Shown here: piece after piece, positions 1 to 5,721 of the stretch
Position numbering within the stretch: position 1 is the first letter of the stretch
Layout: each line of letters starts with the position of its first letter
NCBI GenBank assembly: GCA_030037515.1
Contig: JASHRE010000745.1
Coordinates: forward strand, 1 to 7,789
Direction of reading: 5' to 3'
Length of the DNA stretch: 7,789 nucleotides
From: Candidatus Sulfotelmatobacter sp.
GTDB lineage: Bacteria > Acidobacteriota > Terriglobia > Terriglobales > Acidobacteriaceae
The notes under the pieces: model-generated
Seen by the model: only the letters and a program-made list of their open reading frames with translations
Told to the model about the DNA's origin: nothing
Databases searched by the model: none
Made by a program: the position numbers and the translations under genes

Positions 1-898
1 TATACGTCAGTGGGCCTGCTGGAGCTTTGAACCGATATACATTTCCGGGCACATAAAATGGCTGAATGCTATACTGCGCATTGCTCTGATCGGCGGCATC
101 TCCCCATCGGCTCATCTCAACGTCCATTTCACGGTAATACTGATCTCCGTGAAATTCGTCGAAGGTATACATGCTAAAAACCTCAGCTGGTTCTAAATGG
201 GAGACATCCCGCACTCTCAAAATGTAAGTGCCATATCCTAGACTGCGGGTTAGTACGACTTGGGCACAGTACCACCGACCAGACCTATGGTTGATACGCA
301 AATGCAGTGCTCCGCTCGCATCCGTCCAGGCATTATCGGGGTCGTAGGCGTTTTCTGATCCTCCGCGCATGCTCTCGATGGTGCGGACAGCCCAGTCGTA
401 TCCGCTGAACTTCAGAGGTTTTGTGGGCGCGAAGGTCGGTGAGCCAGAGCCTTTAGCAATCGCAACCGACGCCACCAGCCCATCCAAGGTGGTGGGAGTT
501 AGATCCGTGGTAAAGGGCGGATCGTAGCCCGGTTCTACCAGCAGGGCCGCATAGTCAAACCCGAGATGAGTTGGGGTGCTCCATGTCGAGTCGGACTGAA
601 TCGAAACAAATGGATGATCGGGATCGGGCTGAATCCACCATGGCCCACTGTGCGCATAGATTACCATCCGCTCACCTGGATGAGATCCATGAACGCGCCC
701 TGCGATGATCTCTACCCCCCTTTCGTCGCCACCCTGCGCCGCCGATGGAATCTTTGTGAACTCAATGGAGGGAGCACTAGCGAATCTGGACGATCGGCAA
801 CCAGAGAGCGCGAGAAAAAGTGCCAAAAGCAGTAAGTGCAGCGATGCCACTGTTACGTGTGATGCTGGATAGTCTCCCACCATTCTGGGCCTATGCAT
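1..898 (-). CDS. Lipoprotein with GH16-like (concanavalin A-like glucanase) domain, 3' end outside window
   Basis: This open frame covers 299 codons and runs off the left edge. The ATG at 898 is preceded by AAGGAG four bases upstream; the next ATG (codon 6) lies too far from that site. Residues 20-34 form a hydrophobic stretch ending in the lipobox LSGC, with Cys34 as the predicted lipidation site, so the protein should be exported and membrane anchored. Residues about 46-160 are of unknown function. From about residue 165 the pattern is that of a GH16-type beta-sandwich: WTDASGALHLRI, then SLGYGTY, and the signature E257-M-D-V-E261, which fits the ExDxE active site (nucleophile, helper Asp, acid/base) of beta-glucanases. 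All three acidic residues are present, so activity on a beta-glycan is possible, but the substrate cannot be read. It is divergent from the cas5-like gene. I am fairly sure of the gene and lipobox, and moderately sure of the GH16 assignment. Confidence 0.8.
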   Translation of the reverse strand, partial: MHRPRMVGDYPASHVTVASLHLLLLALFLALSGCRSSRFASAPSIEFTKIPSAAQGGDERGVEIIAGRVHGSHPGERMVIYAHSGPWWIQPDPDHPFVSIQSDSTWSTPTHLGFDYAALLVEPGYDPPFTTDLTPTTLDGLVASVAIAKGSGSPTFAPTKPLKFSGYDWAVRTIESMRGGSENAYDPDNAWTDASGALHLRINHRSGRWYCAQVVLTRSLGYGTYILRVRDVSHLEPAEVFSMYTFDEFHGDQYYREMDVEMSRWGDAADQSNAQYSIQPFYVPGNVYRFKAPAGPLTY

Positions 899-902
899 TT
901 TT

Positions 903-908
903 CTCCTT
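903..908 (-). promoter_or_regulatory. Ribosome binding site of the GH16-like lipoprotein gene
   Basis: On the minus strand this reads AAGGAG, with four A residues between it and the ATG at 898. It favours that start over the in-frame ATG at codon 6. Confidence 0.6.
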
Positions 909-1087
909 GCCTGCTTTCGAGGGAAAAAAGCACATTCGGAAGATCCCGACAAGGCTAACCACTCGACCTGAGGCTGAGTTGCGTCGTAATGTTACCCGTC
1001 ACCCTTGGCCTTGGCAGTCTTCACGGCTCGCCTGACTGAGTAAAACGTGAGACCTTGTCCCGCCGGGCCTAACATCCGAAAGTATCC

Positions 1088-1100
1088 GGGAAAATTTCCC
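1088..1100. repeat. Short perfect dyad upstream of cas5
   Basis: The sequence GGGAAAATTTCCC has perfect 6-base arms around a single central A. It lies 54 bases before the cas5 GTG, in the 256-base divergent gap between the lipoprotein gene and cas5. That position would suit an operator, but no known regulator is matched and a dyad this short can arise by chance. Confidence 0.3.
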
Positions 1101-1144
1101 CGAATTCACATAGCATGTTACGCGCGAGACTCCGCGTTCGTCCC

Positions 1145-1150
1145 AGGAGG
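1145..1150 (+). promoter_or_regulatory. Shine-Dalgarno that sets the GTG start of cas5
   Basis: The sequence AGGAGG is a full anti-SD match placed four bases before GTG at 1155. It makes 1155 much more likely than the ATG at 1047 in the same frame, whose extra 36 codons do not look like protein of this family. Confidence 0.65.
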
Positions 1151-1154
1151 CAAA

Positions 1155-1685
1155 GTGAACTACGACATCGATCTGGAAGTGAAAGGATTGTTTGCCATGT
1201 ACCACGATCCGTCCACGGGTTCCTCGTTCGGAACGTATCCGTTTCCCACTGCAGGCGCGCTGACACAGATGGCCTCTTCCATTGCCCGCATCCATGGAGC
1301 GTGGCCATGCCCGATTCACGTCGGCGTATGCAGGCCTATCGAGTTTGGCAGCCACATGTGCAACTATCATGGGATCTATCGTAAAGCCGGAACTGATAAT
1401 TTCCAGTTTCCGACGACGGTGATCGTCCGACCGGTATACAAAGTGCGCTACAGAATCGCCCGGCGCAATAGAGATCGCCATCTGCATACGCCCTTCCTCG
1501 GTCGTAAAGATTTCCCAGCGTCGTATCTGGGACCACTGCGCGACACCACCAGCGTCTGCAGTGATCTGAATTTGGAAGTCCCACAAATGCTTCGGTACAC
1601 CTTCCCTCCGGAAATATTCGGCTCCTCCTTCAGCCCAAGTTTCAAAGACACATTCTGTCGCGCGGGAGTGATCGCCTATGATTAG
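1155..1685 (+). CDS. cas5: Cas5-like subunit of a type I (I-C-like) CRISPR effector complex
   Basis: Cas5 is the RAMP-fold subunit that caps the 5' handle of crRNA in type I Cascade; in subtype I-C it also cleaves pre-crRNA. The 176-residue product shows the family layout. It has an N-terminal beta strand (YDIDLEVKGLFAMY, residues 3-16) and the PxPTxxAL segment (29-36) that opens the first helix. A strand ends in CRPIEF (59-64), and LGRKDFPASYLG (115-126) resembles the conserved LGxREFPA element of I-C-type Cas5. Usual members are about 210-250 residues, so this one is short; the join between YRIA (99-102) and RRNRDRHLHTPFLG looks like an in-frame loss of some 30 residues. Its stop overlaps the cas8-like start by 8 bases, matching the I-C order cas5-cas8c. 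No Cas3 gene precedes it. It could be translated, but its partner is broken, so it is probably a relic. The family call is from motifs, not alignment. Confidence 0.62.
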   Translation: MNYDIDLEVKGLFAMYHDPSTGSSFGTYPFPTAGALTQMASSIARIHGAWPCPIHVGVCRPIEFGSHMCNYHGIYRKAGTDNFQFPTTVIVRPVYKVRYRIARRNRDRHLHTPFLGRKDFPASYLGPLRDTTSVCSDLNLEVPQMLRYTFPPEIFGSSFSPSFKDTFCRAGVIAYD

Positions 1686-2520
1686 CCAACTTCATCATGC
1701 CCTATCCGATCTCAAGATTGATGAAGTGACCCACGAGTGGGTGAAGCGCGCAGGGAAATTCCCCGCCTATGTTGTGGAACTTGATGGCGAGGGTTTCCCC
1801 ATGAGCATGCGATTGCGGACCGCCGCCAATGCTTTCTGGCGAATAGAAGCTAGCAATCACCGGATTTTCCCAGCCTTCAAGACAGAACCCGAGAAATCGC
1901 GCAAGAAGATGCTGTAGGTAGTGAAGCAGTTCGTAGAATTCAGCCGAGAACTTGAATCTAGATTGCCGAGTCTCCAACCGCTAATCGAGCGGATAAGCCG
2001 AATCGTCGACTTTGATGCTTGGCTTGATGCCCTGGAGGCAGTCAAGAAGCAATCGCTGCGCGACGGCATCTTGCCGGCCCAGGAAGAACAAGCAGCCTAC
2101 ATCCTGCTCGACTTGCCGATGGGCGGTCACCGCTTGGGCGATTGACGGCGACGAAATGCGCTCACTCTACAGCCGCGAATTGATGGCCAGCGAACCTTCT
2201 GCCACTGTTGGTGTTTGCGCTCTGACGGGTCAAATGACCGCGCTCGAGCGTTTCAAGTACCCGAATCCGAACCTACCCGGCTTGGGCATGACGTACCTGC
2301 AGAGTATGAATACAGACATCCCGTGCCAGATGCGATACCACACGATCGGCACCAACTACTATCCGGTCGCGAAGGACGCTCTCCGAAACCTGAACTCCCG
2401 GCTGCGGATTGTTACCAACGAACACTGGAAAGGAAAGACGTGGAATAAGGCGTCGATTGACGGAAAGAAAGCGTTGCTGATCGCGTTATACTGCGATTCC
2501 CCTCCGGTTGCTTTCGGATT
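1678..2520 (+). pseudogene. cas8: Broken cas8-type large subunit (Cas8c/Csd1-like), N-terminal half only
   Basis: The large subunit of type I Cascade recognises the PAM. The ATG at 1678 overlaps the cas5 stop and has GGGAG nine bases upstream. The first piece encodes 79 residues (MISQLHHALSDL to KSRKKML) and ends at TAG 1915-1917. The same frame then continues with believable, helix-rich protein (VVKQFVEFSRELESRL) to the TGA at 2143-2145. Near 2135-2146 the protein-like signal moves to the next frame (DGDEMRSLYSREL), carrying CALTGQ, YPNPNLPGLG, SMNTDIPC and GKTW, elements I associate with Cas8c-like proteins. Similarity fades near 2500-2520. About 280 residues survive of the 550-600 usual for Cas8c. 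Position right behind cas5 is the strongest support. The subtype is uncertain and the exact 3' edge of homology cannot be set by eye. Confidence 0.5.
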
Positions 2521-2623
2521 AAGAAACGTTTTCTTTTTACAAAAGCGTGACATGGTCCTGATACCCCCACGACAACATCGGCGAGAAGTGGGGCTAGATT
2601 GCGGTGCACGATCCGTTTTCTAT

Positions 2624-2630
2624 AAGGAGG
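2624..2630 (+). promoter_or_regulatory. Strong but distant Shine-Dalgarno before the kelch gene
   Basis: AAGGAGG lies 14 bases before the ATG at 2645, against the usual 5-9. No ATG, GTG or TTG in frame lies closer, so either the spacing is really long or the site is incidental. Confidence 0.4.
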
Positions 2631-2644
2631 CAGACGCCACTCGC

Positions 2645-3775
2645 ATGAATACACAGAAAGTCATGAGGATTCTCACAAACGTGTTGTCAGGATTGTTCGC
2701 CCTCGGACTGGCAGTGGCCACTACCGCCCCGGTCCAGGGTCAGGCTTCCGCCACTTGGAGCTACACCGGCAGCCTGCCCGTAGCTCGCCAGTTCCATACC
2801 GCTACACTGTTTAGCAATGGCCAAGTGCTGGTTCTGGCCGGTTTTATCGCTAACGAAGGAGATACCGCCAGGGCCGATCTGTACGACCCTTCTACGGGCA
2901 CGTGGACGTCGGCCGGCACCTTGGAGAACGGGATATTCGGCCACACGGCAACGCTGCTTGCGAACGGCGAGGTTTTCGTTACTGGGGGTATCACCGAGAC
3001 CAGTTATAAAGTTTTGAAAAACACTCAGTTGTATAACCCTTCCACTGAAACATCGAGCTACACCGGAGCCCCCATGAGCGTGCCCCGTGTTAATCACAGC
3101 GCAGTGCGTCTCCCAAACGGCGAAGTGTTGATTGCGGGTGGTTTTACTAAAATCACCACGTCAGATATCAGCGGCGAGTCGCCAACCAATTCCGCCGATC
3201 TCTACAATCCCACCACGAATACCATCACGGCAACCGGCAGCATGAACTATGCGCGCGTTAATGCGCCATTGACTCTGCTCCCAAACGGAGAGGTCTTGAT
3301 TGCAGGAGGCGGCAGTGGCGACGATGACGCTTCGTGCACGGCGGAGCTTTTCTTGAACGGTCAGTGGACTTTGACGTCACCGCTGGCTGTCTGTGGCGTT
3401 AGCACAAACACCGCCGCGCTGCTTCCCAATGGCGACGTGCTGATCGATGCGGGTTCCGCCAGCCAATTCTACGATTCCTCCACAAACGTTTGGGAACCGA
3501 CTCTCGGCGCCGCGGACATCAACGTCGGCCCGTTGGCGCTGCTTGCTAACGGTGAGGTTCTGGTTGCAGGCGTGACGCCTGCTGGGGAGCCGGCCGGGCC
3601 TGGTAGTTCGGCAGCCGCCCTCTACGATCCGTCCACCAATGAGTGGACGCCGACGGCCAGCCTGAAGCAATCTCTCAGCGGGCTCACGCTGACGACGATC
3701 TCAAACGGCCAAGTGCTGGCCGCCGGTGGCGAGCTTAGCAGCCAGGAGAACGACGCAGAGATCTTCACGCCGTAG
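2645..3775 (+). CDS. Secreted seven-bladed kelch-repeat beta-propeller protein
   Basis: The product has 376 residues. Residues 7-30 form a signal peptide with a basic start, a hydrophobic core (VLSGLFALGLAVATT) and a likely cleavage after VQGQA, so the protein is exported. The rest is seven kelch repeats, each with a NG[EQD]V turn at residues 58, 107, 158, 214, 262, 302 and 354. Most then have a Gly-rich strand end (LIAGG, FVTGG, LAAGG) and an LYDPSTGTW-type strand. Seven repeats are enough to close one propeller. Kelch propellers of this type serve as binding scaffolds; no catalytic residues can be named. Blade 6 is longer than the others through a Gly/Pro loop (AGEPAGPGSS). The gene stands alone; the open frame upstream of 2645 belongs to the cas8 remnant and not to this protein, because the signal peptide starts at 2645. 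The start rests on that signal peptide, as the Shine-Dalgarno is unusually far away. Confidence 0.88.
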   Translation: MNTQKVMRILTNVLSGLFALGLAVATTAPVQGQASATWSYTGSLPVARQFHTATLFSNGQVLVLAGFIANEGDTARADLYDPSTGTWTSAGTLENGIFGHTATLLANGEVFVTGGITETSYKVLKNTQLYNPSTETSSYTGAPMSVPRVNHSAVRLPNGEVLIAGGFTKITTSDISGESPTNSADLYNPTTNTITATGSMNYARVNAPLTLLPNGEVLIAGGGSGDDDASCTAELFLNGQWTLTSPLAVCGVSTNTAALLPNGDVLIDAGSASQFYDSSTNVWEPTLGAADINVGPLALLANGEVLVAGVTPAGEPAGPGSSAAALYDPSTNEWTPTASLKQSLSGLTLTTISNGQVLAAGGELSSQENDAEIFTP

Positions 3776-3875
3776 GGTAATGAGGGCGCCGGCACCACCG
3801 TTTGCTGAGAAAGAGAAGAAAGAGAGGGGACAGTCGCGCTTTTACACTCGACTAACACGTTTCGTGCCGTCAGCA

Positions 3876-3884
3876 TGATATAGT
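3876..3884 (+). promoter_or_regulatory. Candidate extended -10 promoter element
   Basis: The sequence TGATATAGT fits the extended -10 form TGnTATAAT with one mismatch. There is no good -35 at 15-19 bases upstream, which extended -10 promoters can do without. A start point near 3891 would give a transcript of about 80 nt ending at the terminator below. Confidence 0.25.
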
Positions 3885-3890
3885 GATCGC

Positions 3891-3970
3891 AGCAGGCACG
3901 AGTGAATCGGGATGTACTCCCGCGAGAGACCCACTGCCAACGCCGCTGTGCAATCGCATGGCGGTTTTTG
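3891..3970 (+). ncRNA. Candidate small structured RNA
   Basis: This is an inference from the arrangement of an extended -10 element just upstream, a small hairpin CGGGA-tgtac-TCCCG (3908-3922) and an intrinsic terminator at the end. It matches no RNA family that I recognise, and no start codon with a ribosome binding site is seen inside. It could equally be just the 3' untranslated tail of the kelch transcript. Confidence 0.22.
3943..3969 (+). terminator. Rho-independent terminator
   Basis: A 9-base-pair stem pairs CCGCTGTGC with GCATGGCGG around the loop AATC, with two G-T wobbles, followed directly by TTTTT and then GTTGTT. It would end plus-strand transcription 168 bases after the kelch stop. 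The minus strand has no U-tract here, so it does not serve the convergent gene. Confidence 0.5.
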
Positions 3971-4085
3971 TTGTTCCCTTCCTGAACTCGCAATTCGCAG
4001 TTGGCGAAATATCGCTGCACTCAAAATCCCTCAGCTACAATATCGCAATTTCATCATTTGATTTTCATCTTGTCGTCGTTCGAAG

Positions 4086-4316
4086 CTAGGCTACGCCGCT
4101 GAAGGTGTCCTGAACTTTGATCCTCCAGGCTTCGAGAAGCCATTCGGGCACGTAAAAGTGGTTCCGGTGCCGCTCACACCAGCACCGCAACTCCGCAGAA
4201 GCGACATATTGCGTGCGCGTTAGTCGCAGTCGTCTGACCTCCATGTCAAACTCGGTCGGTCCGGCGGGGGCGTGTTGTAGTGGTTGGCCCCACTTGGGAT
4301 TCCCGCGCCTATTCAT
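4086..4316 (-). CDS. Small conserved-looking protein of unknown function, 76 residues
   Basis: The predicted protein begins MNRRGNPKWGQP and ends with a helix-like part containing FYVPEWLLEAW. The composition (Trp, Arg and Glu rich, no stop-prone repeats) and the pattern NPxWG, PTEFD, LRLT, SAELRxWCE, YVPEWLLEAW resemble a family of short uncharacterised proteins that I associate with Acidobacteriota. No enzyme motif, signal peptide or membrane helix is seen; two Cys are not arranged as a zinc site. The start is uncertain. The ATG at 4316 begins the conserved-looking part but has only a poor ribosome site, while the in-frame ATG at 4409 has GAGGG five bases ahead and would add 31 Arg-rich residues. 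It is convergent with the kelch gene and codirectional with the VOC gene, 233 bases downstream of it. Confidence 0.5.
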   Translation of the reverse strand: MNRRGNPKWGQPLQHAPAGPTEFDMEVRRLRLTRTQYVASAELRCWCERHRNHFYVPEWLLEAWRIKVQDTFSGVA

Positions 4317-4549
4317 GACGCAGATGATACGCCTACCAAGGCGACGGAGGGGTGTGCAAGTAGCGGCACGGACGATGTCGGAAACTGCCTGAGGTCTAGC
4401 GATACACACATCTCATCCCTCTTCTGGGCGGATCGTCTCAGGCCGTTCTCTGCTTATGCATTTTTCGCATGCCTGGGCGTCAGGAGCGCGGCCGCATCTC
4501 GCTAAGACACGCTCCGGCTCTTGACTGCAAAGCTAAAGTGACCGGTTTG

Positions 4550-4933
4550 TCACGATGCAGTCTCAGGCGGATAGTTGAAGAAGAGCTGATTACCGTCTGG
4601 ATCATTTACCACGAGGAGCCGGTAACCCCAAGATCCCTCCTTCACCGGAACGCCCTTTGCCTCAAGTTCGGCGCGCAGCGCGTCCACTGCGCCGATTGTG
4701 GCCTCGCGTGAATGGGGCTCGACATTCAAGGAAATAAACATCAGACCCTTGCCGATCTTCTCCGGCCACGTGTCGGCCAGGATAAGCGCGCAGCCCTGCC
4801 GATCGACCTGAGCAACTCCGTCCTCATCATAGCGCCAGGGACAAGTGAAGCCGAGGCGTTCAACGTAAAAACGGATCGAGGTCTCAACGTCTTTCACGTG
4901 CAGGACGGGACGCGCGAACCAATTTGTTTGCAC
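4550..4933 (-). CDS. VOC superfamily protein (glyoxalase/bleomycin-resistance fold)
   Basis: The 127-residue product has the paired beta-alpha-beta-beta-beta layout of the vicinal oxygen chelate fold. The first module starts RPVLHVKDVETSIRFYVERLGF (residues 8-29, written here only as the module start). The second starts around ISLNVE (67-72) and ends in DPDGNQLFFNYP (111-122). His12 sits where the first metal ligand lies, but the Glu usual in the last strand (GNxxE) is replaced by Phe118, so a glyoxalase-type metal site is doubtful. Members of that kind often bind or sequester small toxic compounds, as bleomycin-binding proteins do. I chose GTG at 4933 because GAGG lies seven bases upstream and the fold starts directly after it; the ATG at 4981 would add 16 residues that look unrelated. 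No neighbour suggests a substrate. Confidence 0.82.
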   Translation of the reverse strand: MQTNWFARPVLHVKDVETSIRFYVERLGFTCPWRYDEDGVAQVDRQGCALILADTWPEKIGKGLMFISLNVEPHSREATIGAVDALRAELEAKGVPVKEGSWGYRLLVVNDPDGNQLFFNYPPETAS

Positions 4934-4940
4934 TATGTAT

Positions 4941-4944
4941 CCTC
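4941..4944 (-). promoter_or_regulatory. Shine-Dalgarno that favours the GTG start of the VOC gene
   Basis: The minus strand reads GAGG here, seven bases before GTG at 4933. The upstream in-frame ATG at 4981 has no comparable site. Confidence 0.45.
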
Positions 4945-5031
4945 GAATGAAAAGAGTGGTAAATCCCGGAATCACCGTCAATATCTCGCAATATGGTACA
5001 GAGCTGTCAACTGTTGAAATTGGGCGACTAC

Positions 5032-5059
5032 CTCAGAACCCTTGCCCGAGGATTCTGAG
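5032..5059 (+). repeat. Stem-loop in the leader of the IS110-family recombinase
   Basis: CTCAGAA and TTCTGAG form a perfect 7-base-pair stem; after one C/A mismatch CCT pairs with AGG around a 6-base loop. No U-tract follows on either strand, so it is not a terminator. It stands 101 bases before the recombinase start and is followed by two smaller hairpins, CGATC-acg-GATCG (5083-5095) and GATGG-gtg-CCATC (5125-5137). See the finding on a possible bridge RNA. Confidence 0.4.
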
Positions 5060-5159
5060 ATGGGATGAGAAGGTCGATCCCCCGATCACGGATCGCGTTA
5101 AGCTACCAGTGATCAAACGCACTCGATGGGTGCCATCACAATAGATAAGGAGATCGACC

Positions 5160-5720
5160 TTGAAGCAGAATAGCAATTCTCCCAGGAAGAAGGAACCGAA
5201 AGCGAAGCGGGCGAAAGCTCAGCGCCCAGTGCAGCGAGAACCCAAGGAAGTACTGGCGGAGCTGGTGGAGAAACTGAGAGGAAAGCTGGACCTGAAGGCG
5301 ACTTCGGCGAGCCCAGCAGAAGCGGGTCCGCGAGGCGAGCTGAGCCCCAATCTGGACCGGCTGACGGTGGGAGTGGATTTGGGAGACCAACGGAGCCACT
5401 ACTGCATTTTGGGTTTGCAAGGGGAGACGCTAAGCGAAGGGCAGATACAGACGAGGCAGGCGGAGGTGGCAGAGTTCTTCCAGGCCTTACCGCCAGCGCG
5501 GGTGGTGATGGAAGTGGGGACGCACTCCCCCTGGGTGCAGGAAGTCATCGCGGGGAGGGACACGAGGTGCTGGTGGCCAACCCGCGTCTGATGGAGGGGT
5601 CGAAACGGCGTAAGCGCAAGAATGATCGGATCGATGCGAACAAGTTGGCCCGGCTGGGGCGCGTGGATCCACAGTCGTTGCATCCGATCCGGCACCGCAG
5701 TCGGGAGGTGCGGCAGGACC
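5160..5720 (+). pseudogene. IS110-family recombinase, frameshifted and truncated
   Basis: IS110 recombinases move DNA with a RuvC-like DEDD domain plus a C-terminal Tnp_20 domain. The start is TTG at 5160, with AAGGAG seven bases ahead. The first 60 residues are a Lys/Arg-rich tail. The DEDD domain then begins at VGVDLGDQ (Asp73), and the Glu motif is VVMEVGTHSPW (Glu118). The frame is lost between about 5553 and 5560, giving a stop at 5589-5591. From 5561 the proper sequence resumes one frame over as HEVLVANPRLMEGSK, then NDRIDANKLARLGRVD with the Asp pair typical of the family. Only about 187 of the usual 330-400 residues remain before the junction near 5721. One lost base in the run GGGGAGGGA explains the shift. 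The gene cannot make an active enzyme. Confidence 0.82.
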
Positions 5721-5721
5721 G

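Larger units (their letters stand above)
3776..4085. other. Noncoding gap between convergent genes
   Basis: I see no convincing protein in these 310 bases. They hold a purine-rich run (about 3807-3828) leading into GGGGACAGTCGCGCTTTT (3826-3843), which resembles the edges of repeats associated with IS200-like/REP transposases as I remember them. An extended -10 motif follows at 3876-3884, then two hairpins (3908-3922 and 3943-3964) with a U-tract. From 3985 to 4085 the sequence is AT-richer and shows nothing I can name. Confidence 0.4.
5032..5720 (+). mobile_element. Remnant of an IS110-family insertion sequence
   Basis: The element is recognised by its recombinase fragment and the structured leader before it. 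The left edge is not defined: this family has no reliable terminal inverted repeats, and I set it at the first leader hairpin. The right edge is the abrupt change near 5721, where the recombinase frame is replaced by a serine recombinase gene on the other strand. The C-terminal half of the recombinase, with the Ser-containing Tnp_20 domain, and the right end are missing. Confidence 0.55.

Noticed and set aside
892..903. 12-base word TATGCATTTTTC shared by 892-903 and 4456-4467
   Set aside because: One or two shared words of this length are expected by chance in a window of this size, and the flanks do not align.
1047..1154. ATG-started extension of cas5
   Set aside because: The 36 added residues do not resemble Cas5, and GTG at 1155 has AGGAGG four bases ahead.
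999..1586. Minus-strand open frame of 195 codons
   Set aside because: It lies antisense to cas5, its translation lacks any family pattern, and the plus frame has a perfect ribosome site and recognisable motifs.
2536..2564. TTTACA-17-TGATAC as a promoter for the kelch gene
   Set aside because: The -35 and spacing are good, but the -10 matches only 2 of 6 positions.
2687..3097. Minus-strand open frames over the kelch gene
   Set aside because: They are shadows of a repeat-rich coding sequence; the plus-strand product is clearly a kelch protein.
3862..3901. Inverted repeat TCGTGCC / GGCACGA
   Set aside because: The arms are 7 bases with a 26-base loop and straddle the candidate -10; likely chance, with no known site matched.
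4538..4553. Hairpin GTGAC-6-GTCAC at the end of the VOC gene as a terminator
   Set aside because: It has only five base pairs, overlaps the stop codon and is followed by a broken T-run, too weak to call.
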